Shown piece after piece: positions 23,931 to 35,295 of a stretch of DNA of 64,000 nucleotides. The stretch comes from Pisaster brevispinus (lineage: Eukaryota; Echinodermata; Asteroidea; Forcipulatida; Asteriidae), in the NCBI GenBank assembly GCA_023634235.1, contig JAMKCF010000016.1:7380866-7444865 (forward strand), read 5' to 3'. Numbering within the stretch: position 1 is the stretch's first letter; each line of letters opens with the position of its first letter. A program made the translations under genes and the position numbers. A model generated the notes under the pieces. That model was not told the origin of the DNA and did no database searches. It saw nothing but the letters and a program-made list of their open reading frames with translations.

Positions 23931-26900
23931 TTTTTTGTTTTTTTTGGTTGATGATATTGCTGTTGCCATTTTGCTGTCGTCGTCGTTTTTGCCGTATGTC
24001 ATCTTCAAGTTGCTATTGCTAACGCTGTTGAGGTAATCATGCATTCACAAATTGTCAAAATCGGTGGGCATTGCCTTTAACAAATGCTTCCACCGTCCTA
24101 CATACAGCGTGGTGTATGTACCGACGTTACAATCGTACTTTGTTCTGTTTACTCATAACTTAATTACGTAAAAACCACATGCTGTAGGGTTAATGTGTAC
24201 ATGATGCAATTTGTTTCCGATAAACGTTTAATTGCTAGACGTTTATGTGATTTATTGCTTTCTGAATTGCATGCCATCGAGTGGTGTTCAGACATCAAAC
24301 AGCGGCTATCCACATCTCCCGGCAATTAGTCTTGTGGCCGTTGTCTTTCTCTGGTAGAGAAAATATGCGCACCGTAGGAAACAACAATCTTAATTAGTTT
24401 CAACCGTTCAAAACTAAAATGTGCATTAAGACAGTTGCGATATGGATAGGGGTGGGGGAGGGGCATCACATCGAATTTATAAACCAAACGTTTGGGGACA
24501 ATGTAATCAATGTAATATTCATGCATAAATATGATTTCCCTGGACAACAACTGGTACTGGTATTAAGTTAAGAAATTATAAACTTTATATTAAAGCTCGT
24601 CCATATTTTTTTTCTCGTTTCCCCCCTCCTTTGTTTGTCTAGTTTGTTTTTAGCTTTGTGCTTTCATATTGATTGATCGATTTTAAAACCTCCAAAATTA
24701 AAGTCGAACGGGTCGATCATTTCGAGGTCAACTTGACAGTTACTTTACTTCCCGCTAAGTGGAAATAAATTCAACGTTTTGATTTGGACTAATATTTTGA
24801 TATTTACACTAATGTTTCACACCAACTTTGCCCCCGGGTGACATTTGAAAGTCATAGCAAACTGGGGAGTCGAGGGGGGAAGGTAGATTGTTCTAAAGTA
24901 ACTGCCCCGCCTTTCGCATTAGGAATCGCATGTTCATAACCACCAACTGACGTATGCAAATGGACAGGTCCACGGCAAAAAAAATACAGATAAAAACATG
25001 CATTCTCAATCATCAAGGAATCAATTTAAAATGAGTCATGTTTTTTCTAGCAACAACAATTTTGCTAGAGGAAATCTAATTTTTGCTTTCTTTCTTCTTC
25101 TTACTGCGCTCCCGTTTAACTAACGCACTTAGAGAATATTTGGGTCAAGCCAAATATTAAATCACGTGTAATTGACAGGGCTTTTACTTTTTAGTCGGTT
25201 TTGTGGGCTCGCAGCGCGGTACAGGCATTAGCGTTTGATTTGTCACAGATATGGGCTGAATTAGGGTAAATTTGACATGAATTCATACGAATGTACACAC
25301 GAATTTATTTCGCCTGATAGAAAACTGCAAAGGGCGGGATAGTTCAGTTCTGAACAAAGTCGGCGACAACTTGAGACATGGCCTCGATTTATCTATAAAA
25401 ACCAATAGAAATACGTGGTGTGCAAAGGAGTCAGGATCCATAGTCGCATTTTGTGGCTGTGGGGTGAACAGCAGTCAGCGACAGTGGCACACCCACGGGG
25501 AAAGGTTCAGCCCTCTATGACCAACCCCCATGCAGGTGTCTGTTGATTATTTGTTGTTTTCATCTTAATTGTGTTTTCATGGAGAAAGAAACAGAAGGAG
25601 AAAACCTAAACTATTACCAACAGGGGTGGTTTATTGCATGGAGGTTCTTCTTTATTGGTGTACTAATTATTATTATTTTTTTAAATGGGACCCAATGCTG
25701 CACCCCCAAAAAATGCTGAAGGCAGACTTTATTAAATTGCATAGCATGCACCTTAGTAAAGCAAACATACCTAAAAGCAAACATAGGTAACCAGCCACGA
25801 ACACCTACGAAAATGCAACAGAGACCCCTCTGGGTCTTTTTTGCACACACGATTTCGGCTCACCAAGGACACGGAATATTGATAGAAATAGTACCCCGCT
25901 TACCGTAAACCTCAATTGTAAGAGGTTAATTAAAGCGATTTGAAACTGGTTCTAGAGAGTCAGAAACACGCCCCCAACGGCTTAGATTTAGGTCACACTA
26001 TTGATCACTGTATGAACTACAGATAGAGAAGACCAAACTACTCCGTCATCCACCGTTCTGAAAGGGGGGAAATCAAAATGTCCAGATCAGGTCGACAGCC
26101 CATTGTCTTGGTGTTGCTACTCCCCTCCTTCGAGTTCTCAGTCTACAACAACAACTTTTAGCAAAGATTCTCCTCAAAACAGAGCCAGACTGTTTTTTCC
26201 CAAGCCTCGGTTTGGTTCCATTAATTTAGACGGGAGACAAGACACGTATACGCCTTGATGAACGCCTTACAGTGATGGAGCACCTTCAGTAGAGCTATAT
26301 GTATTGAGAGAGTTTCGACATGGAGGGACAAGTCTCCTTTAAGTCACGTGGTTGTTGAATGCCACTTTCGGTCCAAATGTAGCACAACCCAATGTGCATT
26401 CTAGTCTGGCACCCTGTGTTCGCACATGCGTTGGGGGGGGGGCACATAAAATGGCTTCTAATCGCAAGTTGTCGCAATTCACCCAATACACAGCTATAAC
26501 CGTAAGCCCTCATCAAACACTCCCCCAACGTTCTGAATCAGCCATGCAGTCATCAACTCCCAACCATCCCAGTGACCTTGCTCCCAATGAGAGAAGAACC
26601 GCAGTTTCGACACAACCGACCGGCAATTTACACGTGGAGGAAGGGGCTTGTTAGCTGAGGAAATCACACGACATGAGAGCTGAGGTTTGTCTGAAATCTA
26701 GACAGCCAACAAAAGGCTAGGAGTTGAGATTGTGGGGGCCCAACTCGTTAAGTCTCGAAAGGTTAAAAGCCAAGCATACAAGTATACCTGCATAAAGAGA
26801 GCGAGAGAGAGAGAGAGAGAGACGAGGAAAAAAAGAGAGAACAAAAAAGGGAACTGGCGTCCTCAATACATCTTCTGCATACTCCTCAGACTAGTGACAG

Positions 26901-27445
26901 TGTTAGTATTTATTCTTAACAATTAATTTAAAAAGGTGCCAGTCTACAAAATATGCGTGAAGGGGACTTTACCATTTACATACACCATATCTGTCTTGTA
27001 CCCAGTCTGCAACAACAAAAATGACTACTGATTTTCATTAAACAATAGAAGGGTAAGACTTTTTTTTTATTTGCATTCACAGCCTCGGTTTTGGTGCACA
27101 ATCTAAAAATCTCTCGGGTCAGGCTCCGGGGAGAGTGACGCGGAGTGGATACGTCTGACATGGAAACTGGTTACAAAAAGAGACTTTAGCTCGGATTCTG
27201 ACTACCCGTGTCTGGATCAATTTGACATGGATTCTGGGTCATGATTGAACTTTGCTACCCTTATTTTTGTTCAAAGAAATTCCCACAAGGACAAAAACAA
27301 AGTTAACAAATTGGACAGCTCCAGAGTGTTAGCTTTGAACTGATTTCATGGCAAAATAAGAGGAAGCCTGAAGGTTATGAGCTTGCTACATTACCGTAAT
27401 TCTCGAAGATGTTTCCTTGAGTCAATGAGCGAGCGTGGAATGAAA

Positions 27446-27584
27446 CCGTTTTCGAAACCAAAGCTTCGGCTTTGATTCAGGCGCAGGCTCCGTTGGTTAT
27501 TTAGGAAAGACGCGCTTTCGGTATGGGGGCTTCAAACAGCCTAAAGCCGGAGCCCAAGCTCAAAGTCGTGGTTTCGAAAAAGGC
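27446..27584. repeat. Foldback element with TTTCGAAACCA-type ends
   Basis: The left end TTTTCGAAACCA pairs with the right end GTGGTTTCGAAAAAGG. Inside lies a GC-richer 110-bp core that also shows inverted symmetry (AAAGCTTCGGCTTTG and CAAAGTCGTGG). It has the same architecture as 63038-63180. Probably a non-autonomous MITE. Confidence 0.7.
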
Positions 27585-27920
27585 TATAGGACTTCGTCCC
27601 CAGGAGAAAAGGACATTTTCGTTCATTTGGATACGAAGTTGATATTCACTTCTCTTCAGTTTTAATCAGTTAGGTAATGGATAAAAACATGTACAGTTGT
27701 TTAGACCGGCGCTATATCTCGCTATCTCTAATTCTGTTATAATATAATGCAAGTTTTTTTTTTCTCTTATCCGTAAACGGGTACAAGCTTCTGTCATCTT
27801 CAGTTACGCAGCCAATGTTTTCGCGCAAGCAGCGATCTTTGTTTTTAACACACACCGCTCAATCAAGTATCGGCTAGCGATCAATCAAAAAACCAGCCTG
27901 TTTTTTGCGACCCGTCAAAT

Positions 27921-27942
27921 CCCCCCCCCCCCCCCCCCCCCC
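27921..27942. repeat. Poly(C) run
   Basis: Twenty-two consecutive C on the plus strand. It may form i-motif or G-quadruplex structures; the exact length is uncertain in such runs. Confidence 0.9.
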
Positions 27943-28861
27943 ACTCAACATCGCTGCACAATATCTCTCGCTAAGACGCACTGCATTGCCCCCAAATCCA
28001 TCCACCTGTGTGTTGTGGAATATTGAGAGACTGCCGTGCTTATCTGATGCACAAGGTAGCGCAGCGCAGTTTCCGTTTCAGGCTAATTGACAAACTGCGC
28101 GATTTCCTCTTGGCCAATCAACGAGTTAAGACTAATATTTAGCGCAACCTGAGAGCGAATGTAGAAGGGGAAGGGGGTGAAATAGGTCCCCTTTCTGTAA
28201 ATCCCCCCCCCCCCCATTTACGCATACACCTGCTGCACGTGAGTTGATGCTATCTTGTGTGGTGGGTTTTGAAACCCTGTATGCATCCTTCCAACATCTG
28301 GAGTTGATTTCACTTTAGTTTTAGAAAAAAAAAAGTTCAATATAAAATCCTCGGTGTTTATTAAAATGTAAATGCATGGGCGTTGTGTGTGGGTGGGTGA
28401 AACTCGGTCATTTACTACACATTCACGGTGCTGGACTACTGAGAGGGGAAACCCTTTGCAATAAGTTGGGAATTTTATTTTATTTATTTTTTTCTCTCTC
28501 TCTTAAAAGACATGTTTGATTAAACCAAGCAGACTAGAGGTAACTCTACCTGGTTGGTATGGATGGAGTGAAGAATGAATGGTGACAGAGAGTTAAATTG
28601 TGATAGATTTGATCGTCTTCAGAACATGTCGAAGTGGATGCCTAGGCATTCCGGTAAATTCCTACGCAGTCATGGTCAAAATTGGAAAAAGAGACATAGA
28701 GAGAGAGAGAGAGACAGACATAGAGAAATCGTGCCGTTTACAAGTTTAGATCCTTTTGCAGACAGCCACAAAGCAGAACCTTTTTTGTTTTACCTCGAGT
28801 CTGTTGATTATGATTATTTTTTATGTATTATTATTATTACTTTTTTGCCATTCTTTACTAC

Positions 28862-29008
28862 TTCTCACAGAGAGTCGATGATTGGTGCATTATTCCTCCC
28901 CGAGGATGTTGTTAATTTAAAAACATCCAACAGGTTTAAGGGAAAAATTGACAAGTTCTGGAAAGAAAATGGATATGGGGTACTAAAAAGATATAATCTA
29001 TCAATTTA
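28862..29008 (+). pseudogene. LINE-like ORF2 C-terminal relic
   Basis: The frame reads LPEDVVNLKTSNRFKGKIDK then FWKEN and stops at a TAA after YNLSI. The pattern LP-xx-VV-x-A/L-K-(S/T)-x-N-x-F-K-x-x-(I/L)-DK-(F/H)W is typical of the last residues of non-LTR retrotransposon ORF2 proteins. Upstream sequence in the same frame is low-complexity and carries no reverse transcriptase motifs, so only the 3' end survives, as expected for a 5'-truncated insertion. Low sequence length limits confidence. Confidence 0.5.
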
Positions 29009-30149
29009 ACCAATCCATCATAAGTACATACGTAAGTAAACTGAACATCTGGCTCATTCAATTTCCTTTGAATTAAATGTTCTGTTAGCATTCAACGGGT
29101 AAAAGGGGTAAACACACACCAAAACAAAAAAATATTCGAGTTCCCCGAAAACTAAAGGCAAGAGGCTGATCAAGCAATCAATTTCATCGATATGTGGTAA
29201 CAAATCAACTGGTAAAAATGTAGTATGGAATGTATTGAAATGAATTTATAGAATGACTAAAACGAAGTTGATTGTGAGAAAACAATCCGGGTGATTTGGG
29301 GAAAAACACGGTCATTTGAAATCTGAAACCGAATACTTGTATTTGCACAAAAGGAAAGAATGATTGAGCCTGAAGTTTGCAATTTTGGTTGTCTGATAGA
29401 AACAAGTAATAGGCCTACAATTATTATACGATTGTTTTAATTATTTATTTACTTTTGTGTTCATTTGTTCTATATTTATTTGCTATTACCATTTTTAATT
29501 GTATGTTTGCTTTTATTTATGTATTTTATATTTTAATGCATGCTTGTATTTATTTATTCATTATTTTATGTATTCTTATCATTATGTATCCACCCTTTCT
29601 AAAGGGGGGATACGTCGAAATAGGCCATATGAAAAAGCGGGTCATCAAGTTCATGGGCTTTTACTGGTGGTAGGGGGCGCTATTCCACTCTACCGTCTTC
29701 CCATCAATCATTTCAGTTCCTACAGAGAACATGACGAAGATGGCAACATCATGACAATAATGAGCTGGAATAAATAAGTAAAGAGCTAGCGCAAGACTCG
29801 ATTGATTACGAAAGGTATTTGTTTGTTTGTTGAGGTGTTTGGGTGTTTGTTTTGGTTTCTTAGAAAAGAAAACTATACTCGGATACGACTCCCAGGTAAC
29901 CCTACCTACCCATTTCAGGACCAGCATGGCACCCTTATCTACGTCACATATTTGCCACGAACCAGGCTCAGTACCGAGTTTCTGACTCCCGATTCGGGTT
30001 ATTTTTGCCTCCTTCTTGGCTCAAGAGGTCTTGAACCCTGGGACTCAGTTCGGGGATCAGTAACCCTTGACCTTTTTAGAATGTGGTTTCAAAAACGCAC
30101 ACACAGAAATATTAAACTTAGGTTTTGGGTTTTTTTTTTTAACTCTGAC

Positions 30150-30350
30150 CTTGTCTGAGGAAGTTGAGGTGAGAGAGCAAGACGTCAGCATTGTAGGAGC
30201 TAGTCAACCGTGTGAAGTCATCCCTGGTCATCTTACACAACTGTTTGCCGTCGAGGTCGAACCTGTTCACCATGACTTCTTGGAGGGAGTACTCGCTGAC
30301 CGTCCACTGCACCCACTGTTGCACATGATCTGTAGACCATGTGTTGGGGT
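30150..30350 (-). CDS. erg: erg exon: Pointed (PNT/SAM) domain
   Basis: This 201-bp exon, phase 1 to 1, codes for almost exactly one Pointed domain. With the G carried over from the previous exon it begins DPNTWSTDHVQQWVQW and continues through LDGKQLCKMTRDDF, LTSSYNADVLLSHL and NFLRQ. Vertebrate ERG has the same order (DPTLWSTDHVRQWLEW, DGKELCKMTKDDF, SYNADILLSHL). The T in LCKMT and the SYNAD motif favour ERG over FLI1 within the pair; invertebrates generally have a single ERG/FLI gene. The Pointed domain is a five-helix SAM-like fold used for protein-protein contact, including kinase docking in some ETS proteins. The donor is CAAG followed by gtcaga. The acceptor is catacag, preceded almost directly by a (CT)14 microsatellite (30361-30388 on the plus strand as GA) that serves as its polypyrimidine tract. 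No frameshift or stop is present. Confidence 0.98.
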
Positions 30351-30356
30351 CTGTAT

Positions 30357-30360
<4 letters not shown>

Positions 30361-30388
<28 letters not shown>
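30361..30388. repeat. (GA)14 microsatellite next to the Pointed-exon acceptor
   Basis: On the minus strand this is (TC)14. It ends about 10 bases before the acceptor AG of the Pointed exon, so it forms the polypyrimidine tract. Confidence 0.95.
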
Positions 30389-30394
<6 letters not shown>

Positions 30395-30704
30395 TAGAAA
30401 TAATCTTAGTTTTCATTTCGTTGGTTCTTGGTTCAAATCCTAGTATTATTCAAATGATGATAATGAAAAACAACAAACGCCTTAAGTTTTGTGGAAATCT
30501 GTTAGGTTCCTGGTCAAAGTGTCCAGTGTTGTCTGTACACAACAATGAAGTTTGCAACACAGCACAACAACAACAACACATTAAGTTTGTGTGATTCTAT
30601 ATTAGGTTTATTGGTTTGCATCCAGTGATTCAAATGCTGATAATGAAAAACCCAGAAACGCATTTCAGTTTTGTGGTCATTTTTTAAGGTTCTTGGTCGG
30701 GTTC

Positions 30705-30822
30705 GAACCCAGTGGTTCTGAGAAGAACCGGTGGTTGGACAGCTCGACGTTTCGATCAGTGTGCTCTGATAGTCTTCAGGTCGTCAAACCATCGGTTCTT
30801 CTCAGGACCACCACTACTCGAT
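30705..30822. repeat. Foldback with arms of about 30 bp around a GACGTTTCGATCAG core
   Basis: AGTGGTTCTGAGAAGAACCG on the left pairs with CGGTTCTTCTCAGGACCACC on the right, with few mismatches. The loop contains CTCGACGTTTCGATCAGTG and a TCTGATAGTCTTCAGG string. Strings of this kind occur in hairpin regions of some retroelements, so this may be a terminal piece of one. Confidence 0.7.
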
Positions 30823-32299
30823 AGAGATTTCACACACGGTGTAACCAGCCTCACCTGATTGAGCTTCAAAATGAAAGTAAATGCAAAGCCAAACTTTTTT
30901 TTCTTTTTTTTTCGTTTTCGAAAACGGCACCCCTCTCTTCAAGTATAATGTACTTGCAGATTTCTCTCCATAATTCTATATTTATCCTGGGTTCATGTCA
31001 TTTCTTCCAAACACTTCCCTACCTAGCTTACCCCTACCCCCTGCAGATTAAACAAACTCCTGCGTAATACGCGAAAAGTGGTGTCGCCCCCAATTATTTA
31101 CAAAATAGAGGGCGCTGTACCCACTATCCGTGGCTGCCACGAAGTCCCTACCCGAATCCACATCCGTTTCGCACGAATATTATGTTTTTATTTTTTCCCA
31201 ACGTCAACTAGGGAGGCCTACATCGAAAAGGTCAAGTCTTTTTATATGTCAACCCAATGAAAATGAAACTAGAAATTGTCTGGTTTAATGTTACAGCACT
31301 TCGTATCGTCAAGCTAGAAAGCTTCTTTTCAACTATAGTGTTCTAAACGCTTATACATGGAGTTTTGTTTTATCGGGCATCGACTCTGACAATTAATGGA
31401 GATCGAAACAAGGTGCTCCTGGTGATAGCTCTTTCTAACCAGGGTACAAATGATGAATATTGACTTTCTTCTTTCGGACAATTAATGTTTGTATGGGCAG
31501 CATCTTCTATGTTAACAATTTCGAGGAAAGTAGACGGATCGATTGGATGGCCAAGTTGTATCTGTTTATTATATAAGAACTATGTGATTGTTTCAATGCG
31601 TCGATTGTCTTTCCAGTCCACAGACCAGGAAACTAATTGTCTTTTTAAAAGTTTTGGTTTAGCGAACAGCGTTAAATACTGAACCATGGGCATGTTATTT
31701 GACCTGACAGTTATACCACATGATATTTGGTACAGCCAGTGTCCTACTCAGATTAAAAAAAAATTACAATAATAACAACGTTGCATGTTTGTGTTGAACA
31801 AAGATAACGGAAGCATACTCTTCCTGTTTAGGGAAGGACTACGCGGATCCACCACACATTATGTAGATACCATCTGGGCTCGTGACGTCACGGAGGTCAT
31901 GACCTCTGGTCTGTGGCACCCTGTCGTCGATTTTTTTGTGGGTGTTTTAATGGACATTTTTTGTTTTGTTTTATATTCTGCGCAAACGGTATACGTATAA
32001 TTTGCTACAGTTGTAGCAATAAACCCAGGGGTTGCTTTCCTCCAGTTGTCAGACATTTTTAATGAATACAAATTAGCAACGAAGGGCAATAACAAATTAC
32101 CTTGTAATGCAAGACGTCTGCGTGTCCCAGTTTCTTTACACTTGCTGTTTAAAGATAGGGTCACAGGCTGGTATTGTGTCAACGTTATGTTGATTTACAG
32201 ACACAATCATCAAGACAGATACAATAAAAGTCACCTGTGAAATACCCAGCCGAATACAGTGTCTACTTTTTGAGAAAACAGCAAAAAACTGTCACGTTA

Positions 32300-32480
32300 T
32301 GTTCCTTCGCGAACAGCGAATCCATTCACGCTTAGCGAGGGGACAGCGGGTACCAACCGAATCTATGGCCGCAGCATTTGCGAACGGACACCGCGGAAAG
32401 TTGAATTTTCAGTCAACCCTCAGCAATCTGAGAAACGATCCACGCATGAATCGTTTCTCAGATTCGAAAATGTTTCGTGG
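32300..32480. repeat. Dispersed repeat with a perfect 15-bp hairpin
   Basis: The segment around 32345-32395 (GGGTACCAACCGAATC, GGCCGCAGCATTTGCGAACG) is repeated inverted at 51185-51230 and partly at 18888-18930. At its end AATCTGAGAAACGAT (32425-32439) pairs perfectly with ATCGTTTCTCAGATT (32450-32464). Confidence 0.75.
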
Positions 32481-34829
32481 GGGGGGGGTTAAAATTATAT
32501 CCAAACGAAGGGAAGCTTTTCTCAAAATAGCTCATACTATCAACAAGCAGCAGTGCTTCTTACCAAGTCCGTTCGTATGGCCAATAGATTTTGGAGTATT
32601 TACCAATCTATGATCCCAACTTTAAAGGAAAGGAAAGAATGCACGAGTCTCTCCCTATACGCACACGAGCAAGATGCATCCGCGGTACATTTTCTTCTTT
32701 CGAAAGGGAAGTCGAGCATTCATTTTGACAGAGCAATGGTGAAAAACAAAAATGAAAACTCAAATTCGATTTCCAATAGCTAGACCGATTTTCAAGGCGC
32801 GGCTTGTAGCAGAATTCTGCGCTTACGGCGCCCAACCAAAACCCATGATTCTTTGGGCGTCCCGTAGAAACACCCAAAACGTTAGGGGCCATTCGGGATG
32901 ATCGATGTTTCTATTTTTACACATTGGCAGACAATATAATATACCCTATACGCTGAAGAACAAAGTAATGTCTCAAATAAGGCAGAATGTTGTCCCAGTT
33001 CGGGAGTTTCCAATGGCTTGGCATGGCTTCCAGCATGCAACTCGTATAGCTGAAACACTCAGATGACTGTAAGGCCACGCTATCTCCCAAGTGGGCGCAG
33101 AGATCAGCTATCGAAACACGGTTGACCGTTAGCACTGGAACTTCACAGGCAGTGATCCTATTATCTGTATTGAAAACTGAATTTCGATGTTCAGTTATTT
33201 CTTTTGACCAACCCATCCACAATTTCGTTTTTAAAAGATATTAAAATTTTGAAAACATTGATTATTCCGAACTGCCGTAAGCAGTCCCATGACAAGTAGG
33301 CATGGTGGACGCTGGTAGCTTTTTAAAGCAGTCACTAAATCACCTTTCTCGAGTCTAGAGAGAATCTTACTTGTTAAGTTTTTTATGGGTTTTTTTCCAA
33401 ATACAATACTAGGCCCTATTGTCTGTACATTTACGTAAACTTGCCTGTGTCATCTGGAAAGCTAGCCCACTCTTTGGCGGCATTCAAGATCATTGGGGAC
33501 AAGACCTTTGGTGATTTTAAAATAATGATACACCAATGGAACTCAAAAGAGTACACTCGTTTTAATCATCTTGCTTTGGTTTTATATTTAATTTGTATTT
33601 TTAAGAAACAATATCATAAATAGATTTGGCCCTCTATGGATGCTCAGGGGGCTCGGGTCCTTGCCCCGCTCTCCAAGAACCTGACAGTAGATTTGTATTT
33701 AATTGGACAATTGTTAGAAATTGAGCTGCGTTCAAAGCTTTAAAAGAAAACCTACTGCTCTAAAACAGTGTTTCATTTTGTATTTTATGAGCCCCTATTG
33801 ATTTTGGTTTTGTCTTTCTGTTTCGCATTCTACGGAATAGTAAGTCGATTTCCAACCTCCTGTATTTAGCATGTTCACAACGATTTTCTCGTAGGTTCAG
33901 ACCTCGGACAAAATTTAGCAATGCAGGGGGATATTTCAGGACAGACAAAACATTGTCATCTTTTTTGTTCACCACACGAGGTGCAATTTGTAAAATTTCG
34001 CAACCATGGTAAGATTAAGCCAGGAACACCTGGTAAATTGCCATTGTGTGAAGATGGGTTTACGAAAAAAATATATATATAAATAATAATACATAAATAA
34101 TAAACGCAGTTTATCTTCTGTCAGGATTTTTGTGCATGGTCATCTATATTGAGAATTGGTACTGGTGGGAACATTGTAATCAACGAACTATCAGATTTAA
34201 AACAAAACGAAACAATTTATTTTCCGGTAATTAGACAACCATTCATACCTGTTTTATGTTATACATCTCGTGTGTATGTGAACAATTCCAATTTGTTGAC
34301 AAGCATTCACAGCATCTCAAACAACTTTCCCTCGTGACCATGCGTGAACGACCCCGGCACTATGGGGTGACCCAGGCAGTTACACCCGGTGGCGCGGGTC
34401 ATGATAACACTCAGATTTCCCGGTCATCCAACCTCGACACAGCTGTGTCACACCGTGAAACATCAAAATCCTCCCCCGAGAGATTACCCACGAGGGCTCT
34501 CGGTAACGCCCGCTGAAGTTGAACAACGCATTAAAATGAAACCAGATCTAGTATTACAGTACACCAACGACATTAACATATCAATCAGTCTATGCTCGAA
34601 TCAATGTTTGTGATTTCTCTGGTTGTGTAGGATAATTGTTATAATAAGACCGGTTATATATTTGTATTTTTCCTCGAGGAGACCCAAAGAAGTACAACAT
34701 AATCGGCCATAAAAATACTTTGATCAGAAGTTGTATAATTTCAAGACAAGCCACACTAGGACTAAAGTCGACTATCCACGAATCATGATATCAAATATAA
34801 ACAAAATTACAACTATTCCCAATAATTGA

Positions 34830-35295
<466 letters not shown>

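Larger units (their letters stand above)
21830..30149 (-). other. erg intron between the 78-bp and Pointed exons
   Basis: An 8320-bp intron. It contains a TTTG array near 22498-22525, a (GTT)n array at 23797-23930, a foldback element with TTTCGAAA-type ends at 27446-27584, a 22-base poly(C) run at 27921-27942 and a LINE-like coding relic near 28862-29008. The rest looks like ordinary intron; I see nothing gene-like in 24050-27440. Confidence 0.8.
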
